Positions 55,121-60,000 of a DNA stretch of 60,000 bases are shown in pieces (within the stretch, counting starts at the first letter, position 1; each line of letters starts with the position of its first letter). Source of the DNA: Bugula neritina. Taxonomy: Eukaryota > Bryozoa > Gymnolaemata > Cheilostomatida > Bugulidae. The notes beneath the pieces were generated by a model. The model searched no databases and was not told the origin of the DNA. It saw only the letters and a program-made list of their open reading frames with translations. Location of the stretch: the NCBI GenBank assembly GCA_964035545.1, contig OZ037772.1, positions 9,151,150 through 9,211,149 on the forward strand, given 5' to 3'. Made by a program: the position numbers and the translations under genes.

Positions 55121-58100
55121 TTATAAACCATCCCTGGTTTCTTCTTTCTTTTCATCAGGATTCCATTTAGCAGGAACTATAATCTACAGACATAAAAAAC
55201 AGACTTTAAAATTTGTGGCATTGTCACTCTCAACTTCATTCTATAATGTTTAGCAATTTAGTTTACAAGTTGGAAATCTTCGGCATATTCAGTTTTACAT
55301 CGTAGTAGTAGTTTCTTTTTACAAAATGCTCTATATATACAATGTTAAACTAATTTTAAGTTTATTGATTCCCAAACATGCTAAATTATAATGTTGAATC
55401 AGTTTTAATTCTCACAAGTATAATTATCCTTTGATAACTATATAACATAGTATAGATGCTAAGAAGGTCATAAGTTATCAAATAATTATTATGCAATTAT
55501 AAAAGTTTGATGAACTGGTTACCCAACTGGTAGGTTTAGGAAGAATAGTGCCTTAGACAAGCAATGATAATTGCAAATATTGATTTAGTTTAGCAAAACT
55601 GTTCATTAATATATTTATTATATTATATAATATTTTAGCTTATGAGATTATTATAAATATATAACACTTGAAAAAGTGAGTCAAAACTGTAATGGTAGGG
55701 CCTAAAATGCTCTAACAAGTGAAATATCCAGTCACTCAACCCTTATAATTTAGAGTTACATTGTCTTAGAGGAGAAATAATAATTAAATATATTGATCCC
55801 GTTGATTGGAGTTGTTTGTTAGGATTTCTATTTTATTATATAATTCTTTTGCCTTACATTCTGATAAATCAGCAATCAGATAGGTAGATCAAAAAACCAT
55901 ATTGGTCATACAATAAACTTTGCACGAAAGTAAACCATCTCCATCGTATAATCAGTACTGAAGCTAAACTTTTAGCTTGTGAATTAATACAGTAGCCAAA
56001 AGCACTAATGTATGTCCTCGATTTTGAAACCAAGCAATTTTATAAATTCAAATGAAGTTTGCTGATTTGTCAGTTGATGATAAAGGCTATAACTATAATT
56101 TTATAACTCTATTGCTAAAGTATCACGAGTAACTGCAACTGATCGGAAGTTTTACCCCTAGATACACTTTGCCATACCGCAGGCCTTAACATAAAATATC
56201 AGCTATTTTCACAAACATCTGAGCTTACTGCATGTACGACGTTGCAGTTTGTTAGGATCAAGCACTGCTTGATTTAAAAAAGTTGCATAGATATAAATAT
56301 CTACTATCTTATGTTAAATGTATGATCATACTCAATAGCGCATTTTAAAAACTTCAACTTGGACACATTTTTAAGATTGCTGACATTTTACATTAAGGCC
56401 TGTGGTGCAGCAAAGTGTTTCTATAAAGGGCTTGTCACTGCTGTTTAGAAAATATATTATAGTTTAGATTTCCTATTTTCTTCTCACCAAAGTATCATAT
56501 TGATTTTCTCATTACTAGTTATCTCATAAGCTCTCTACTTTAATTCAGCAATCAATCAACTTTAAAGTGCAATGAACTAATAGAATATTTAACCAATTCT
56601 ACAAGCTGCTTCACAAAGCTATATAAGATTGACCTTTGACTCTTTCGAGTGAATTGTTTATAGATGAAGCACAGAGTTATATTAGTTTTTCTCACATTTG
56701 CTATTGAAATGCCTATATTTGCACGCTTGACATAAAAAATTTTTTAATAAATTCCTAATAATCTAAATAAAGATTTTAGATTAACATTAAAACTTTGAGT
56801 TACAGTTACAGCTTAAAATATTGTTATAGCTATTATTATATCTACAATTAAAGCAATAGGTATAATTATTTACTTTAGCAAATAGAAGTGCAATAGAAGT
56901 ATATATTCAATAGTATGTATATTATATTTATAATTATAGTAATGGGTATAGTTATAATTATAGTTATAGCTATGATTAAAGCTATAGAGATATGGCTATT
57001 TTAGTCGATGGTATAAATGAGTTTAAGTACAAAGACAGATATATTTAAAAGTATGTGTATAGGTAAAAGTATACAAGTACAGGTATAGGTGTAGGTACTG
57101 CATATGTGTATAAGTATAGGTATAGGAGTAGGTATAAGTATAAATATATATATAGGGTCAGGGGGAGCTGCCGTGGTCTAGGGGTTAGAGCGTTTGCCTA
57201 GTAAACACGAAGGTCATGGGTTCGAGCCCAGACAAAGGCCATTGATGATGTTAGGAAGAGCATCCAGCCATAATTGCTTCTGTGCCTCATTTAAACAAGT
57301 CCTTAGCCCGATTTAACAAAAACCCTTTCTATCAAGGGTTTCTCACAGGGATAGCGACTATAAACTTGCGTGAGTTTTATATATATAGGGTCAGGTATAA
57401 GTACAATCATAGGTATGGGTGCAATAGGGTATAGGTGTAGTATAGGTATATATGTACAGATATAGGCTCAAGTAAAGGTATAAGTATTATAGGTAAAGAT
57501 GCAATATGATGTTATGTATTTCTCACCTCTGGTGGCATATTTCCGGTGGCCGGATACCAAATCAGGTTTTGTGCTGAGTTGGCATTAGGAGGGTGCAGAG
57601 CACACCTGGCAATCTCTACGTTGTAATTCAGGGCTGTAGGCTGGTTCTGTATCCCTATACAAGTTATGTAATACTATTTCATTAGCAAACACAAATAACT
57701 TGCTATTCAACAAATTGCGTATCCTAAACAACTCTACTTTTTATAATTTTTAAAACTAAAATTTTCAAATCTATTTTCCAATTTTTATGTAGCTATAGAT
57801 AGTGTATTTTTACTTTTAAATTAATTTTTGTTTTGTATACCTAAATTATACCTATTCAATTGTAGTTCTATCGAGATATTTAAAGTGAAATGTGATGCAA
57901 GGTTAAAGAAATCTTTAAATAAGATTATGAAAGTGGTTATGAAAACCAAATGGGTTGAAGCTTCTTAAGTCGGTACTTTACAGGAATTGACTGCTAAACA
58001 AGCAGATTTACTCTATATTCCAACAGATGTTGTAAGCAAAATATCAATAAATTCAGAGTTATCTTCAAAATTTGCTATTCGCAAATAAAACGAAAGAAAA

Positions 58101-59626
58101 ACAACAGGAATTTTCGAAAAGAAGCTTTTACTTATTTTAACATATCTAAAATTGGTTTCGAATTGGATATATATGTTACGTTCAATAGAGTTACTGTTCA
58201 TATTCACCGAATTTTATTAATAACCATGTTTAGGCGTATTAACAAGTAAAGCCTGAATTATATACCTGCAGCCTCTTGCATTGTGAACCAGTTTTTAAGT
58301 GTAGATAACTCTACACATATACCAAAGAATTATTAGCATAAACTTTAAACTGATAGCAAAACTGCTTCATGATTTACCAGATCTTCTAGGGTTTACTTCA
58401 AGTTAAAAACTATCAGCTATCAACTATTATTAGTAGAGTTGAAAATATCGTATCCTCAAATTTTGTTCAGCAGCTTAGAAATAAAATAAAAAAGCACTAA
58501 CTTTTAATCATTTTGCAAATTTAATTTTTTGACATCTCTGAAACTGGTTTTATAATTTTGCTTTATGCTTTTGTGTTTAGTTAAATAGGTTTAACGAAGT
58601 TGGAGTTCATATTTATAACATCATAATAAAAACCACACGTGTATGTATAGGCAAGTGTAGTTTTAACAATCTACAATCAGTCTTTTGCATTGTGAACCAG
58701 TTTCAAGGTACAGACAACTTCGAGTTATTAGAATAAATTTAAAACTGATTCTCACCAGATCCCAAGAGTCGTGCTCTCTGTCCAAGTGGCTTATTCGGGT
58801 CAACAGCTATTTCTAGGTGCATATTCCATCTAATAGTTTTTAAAATATATATATGATCTGAAAAGAAACAATTTATAATCAGTGTAGGTTATATTCGTTG
58901 CTAATATGTGCAGCACCTATAAAGTAAACAGTTTTATATATTTATGTCATTGCTAACAAATAAACCTAAAAGCATTTACTGTTGAAAATAAAATATACAG
59001 GTTTCAATTGCCAAATAATTATAAATATAATGATATTATTTTGTTGAAGGTTATTCACGATAAGGTTTTCAACTTCCGCAAAGTTGAATGAACTACATAT
59101 AGTTAGTTTATTCTGGAATTATATTTTTACACGACTAAGGCATATTAATACAATTGCAGGGAGTAGTAATACATGTGTAGTGAGTAGTAATACATGTGTT
59201 ATAGTGAGTAGCAATACATTTGTAGTGAGTAGTAATTCATGTGTAGTGAGTATAGTGTAGTAATACATCTGTAGTGAGTAGTAATACATGTGTAGCGAGT
59301 AGCAATACATGTGTAGTGACTAGTAATACATTTGTAGTGAGTAGTAATGCATTTGTAGTGAGTAGTAATACATGTGTAGTGAGTATAGTGTAGTAACACA
59401 TTTCTAATGAGTAGTAATACATTTGTAGTGAGTAGTAATACATACTAGTATCAACACATTTGGCAACTAGCCAAGTATAAAAGCCTTGAGTTCTCCGTAC
59501 ATGAGTCAAAGCTGGAGTCCTGTGATTCCTCAGAGGAACAGACCAGGTGATGTGAGGGTAGAAGTTATCATTCATTGTGACTGTAACTGTTTGTTCATGC
59601 TTAGTGGGTCCGGCGATAGTAACTAC
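55121..59626 (-). CDS. FAM78: FAM78 gene I, 3' four exons only (partial, canonical form)
   Basis: Exons seen: 59626-59446, 58857-58756, 57654-57527, 55183-55121 (TAA at 55123-55121). The upstream exons lie beyond the window edge. This copy keeps the most conserved FAM78 blocks: AGPTKHEQTVTVTMNDNFYP, TWSVP, QGFYTWLVAKC, ILKTIRWNM, PLGQRARLLG and PPNANSAQNLIWYP, then IIVPAKW in the final exon. From memory, vertebrate FAM78A/B proteins have MNDNFYPSVTWAVP, LGQRARL and VKPNANDAQ at the same places. The 181-bp exon lacks the expansion seen in C, D, E, F and H, so this is the best candidate for the conserved orthologue from which the cluster arose (inference). The 181-bp exon donor abuts a minisatellite, and the last intron (2.3 kb) holds a young SINE. 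The protein ends KKEETRDGL. FAM78 function is not known to me. Confidence 0.87.
57057..57490. repeat. ATAGGTATA-type low-complexity repeat split by the SINE
   Basis: Loose GTATAG/GTATAA repeats at 57057-57162 resume at 57378-57490 after the SINE, so the SINE inserted into this array, in the last intron of gene I. Confidence 0.75.
57163..57377 (+). mobile_element. tRNA-derived SINE, young copy with about 18-bp target-site duplication
   Basis: Full-length plus copy, nearly the same as that at 42025. TATATATATAGGGTCAGG flanks it at 57145-57162 and 57378-57395. In the last intron of gene I, antisense. Confidence 0.93.
59158..59445. repeat. About 20-bp minisatellite abutting gene I splice donor
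   Basis: Units of the type AGTAGTAATACATTTGTAGTG, with GTGTAGTGAGTATAGTGTAG variants in a higher-order pattern. It reaches the donor of the 59626-59446 exon. Confidence 0.92.
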
Positions 59627-60000
59627 CTGTATTTCATAATATGTAATAATTAGTCATTATGTCATAGTTGTTACACATCAACATTTTCAAAAAGAATTGC
59701 TATAGAAATTGAAACCTTTTTTTTTATTTAGTAAGAGCACTTTGACTATTGTTTTAAATATTATATAAATAGCTTTAGTTACAGCAATAGGCAAAATATT
59801 TTTAATAAGGTACATTATATGTAGAGAAAACAGTAAAAATGCTTTTATAAACTAAAATTTAAGGCATGCCTTAAATTTTTTACAATTGATACATGGCTAG
59901 TACAATCTAACCTTATACTTGGTGAAGCTAACATAAATAAATCTAAAATTTTGCATAGTTTTCTTTTGATATACGAACTGTACAGTTATGTACAAATACT

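Noticed and set aside
59119-59445. Frames with LLLTTNVLLL and ITTHYKC repeats
   Set aside because: Translations of the minisatellite downstream of the gene I donor; the coding exon is 59446-59626 only.

Overview
This window is AT-rich, intron-rich, microsatellite-rich animal nuclear DNA. Evidence for an animal: GT-AG spliced genes, rhodopsin-like GPCR genes, a secreted PAN/F5-8C protein, tRNA-derived SINEs and a Penelope-like element. The flavour is that of a marine invertebrate, plausibly a lophotrochozoan, but I cannot name the species. No rRNA, true tRNA, CRISPR array, operon or prokaryotic gene is present.

The main content is a cluster of eight multi-exon genes whose proteins match the FAM78 family. 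Shared landmarks are a W-x-x-G-W-I-Q-like block, an S-D-S-x-x-x-x-P-W block, a G-P-T...W-L block, an L-K-T-x-x-W block and a C-terminal P-P-x-A-N block followed by a short I-I-x-P-P/K exon. I call the genes A to I in window order (no G): A 141-6082 (-), B 7792-11744 (-), C 12032-16562 (+), D 17418-22601 (-), E 23178-29996 (-), F 31202-38085 (+), H 43590-47642 (+), I 55121-59626 (-, 5' part outside the window). I rebuilt the exons by hand. In every copy whose full set is visible there are eight exons with intron phases 2,2,1,0,1,1,0, and the third exon is exactly 146 bp in all seven complete copies. Gene I looks closest to the conserved vertebrate FAM78 proteins. The others are strongly diverged paralogues. 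The seven complete copies start with short basic/Ser-rich N-termini that resemble mitochondrial presequences (inference).

Other genes: a secreted PAN/apple plus F5/8C (fucolectin-like) protein at 40667-42872 (-); two related single-exon rhodopsin-like GPCRs facing each other at 48851-49811 (+, one frameshift) and 53205-54155 (-).

Mobile DNA lies mostly in introns. There are ten recognisable copies of one tRNA-derived SINE (four with visible target-site duplications), a LINE 3' fragment at 14132-14580, and an inverted pair of 5'-truncated Penelope-like elements in gene F intron 6 (35493-37183) with a hammerhead ribozyme core at 35540-35592 (-). Two large palindromes (28199-28574 and 30310-30367) and many micro- and minisatellites fill the rest. 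Functions of the FAM78-like proteins are unknown, so how these genes work together can only be guessed.
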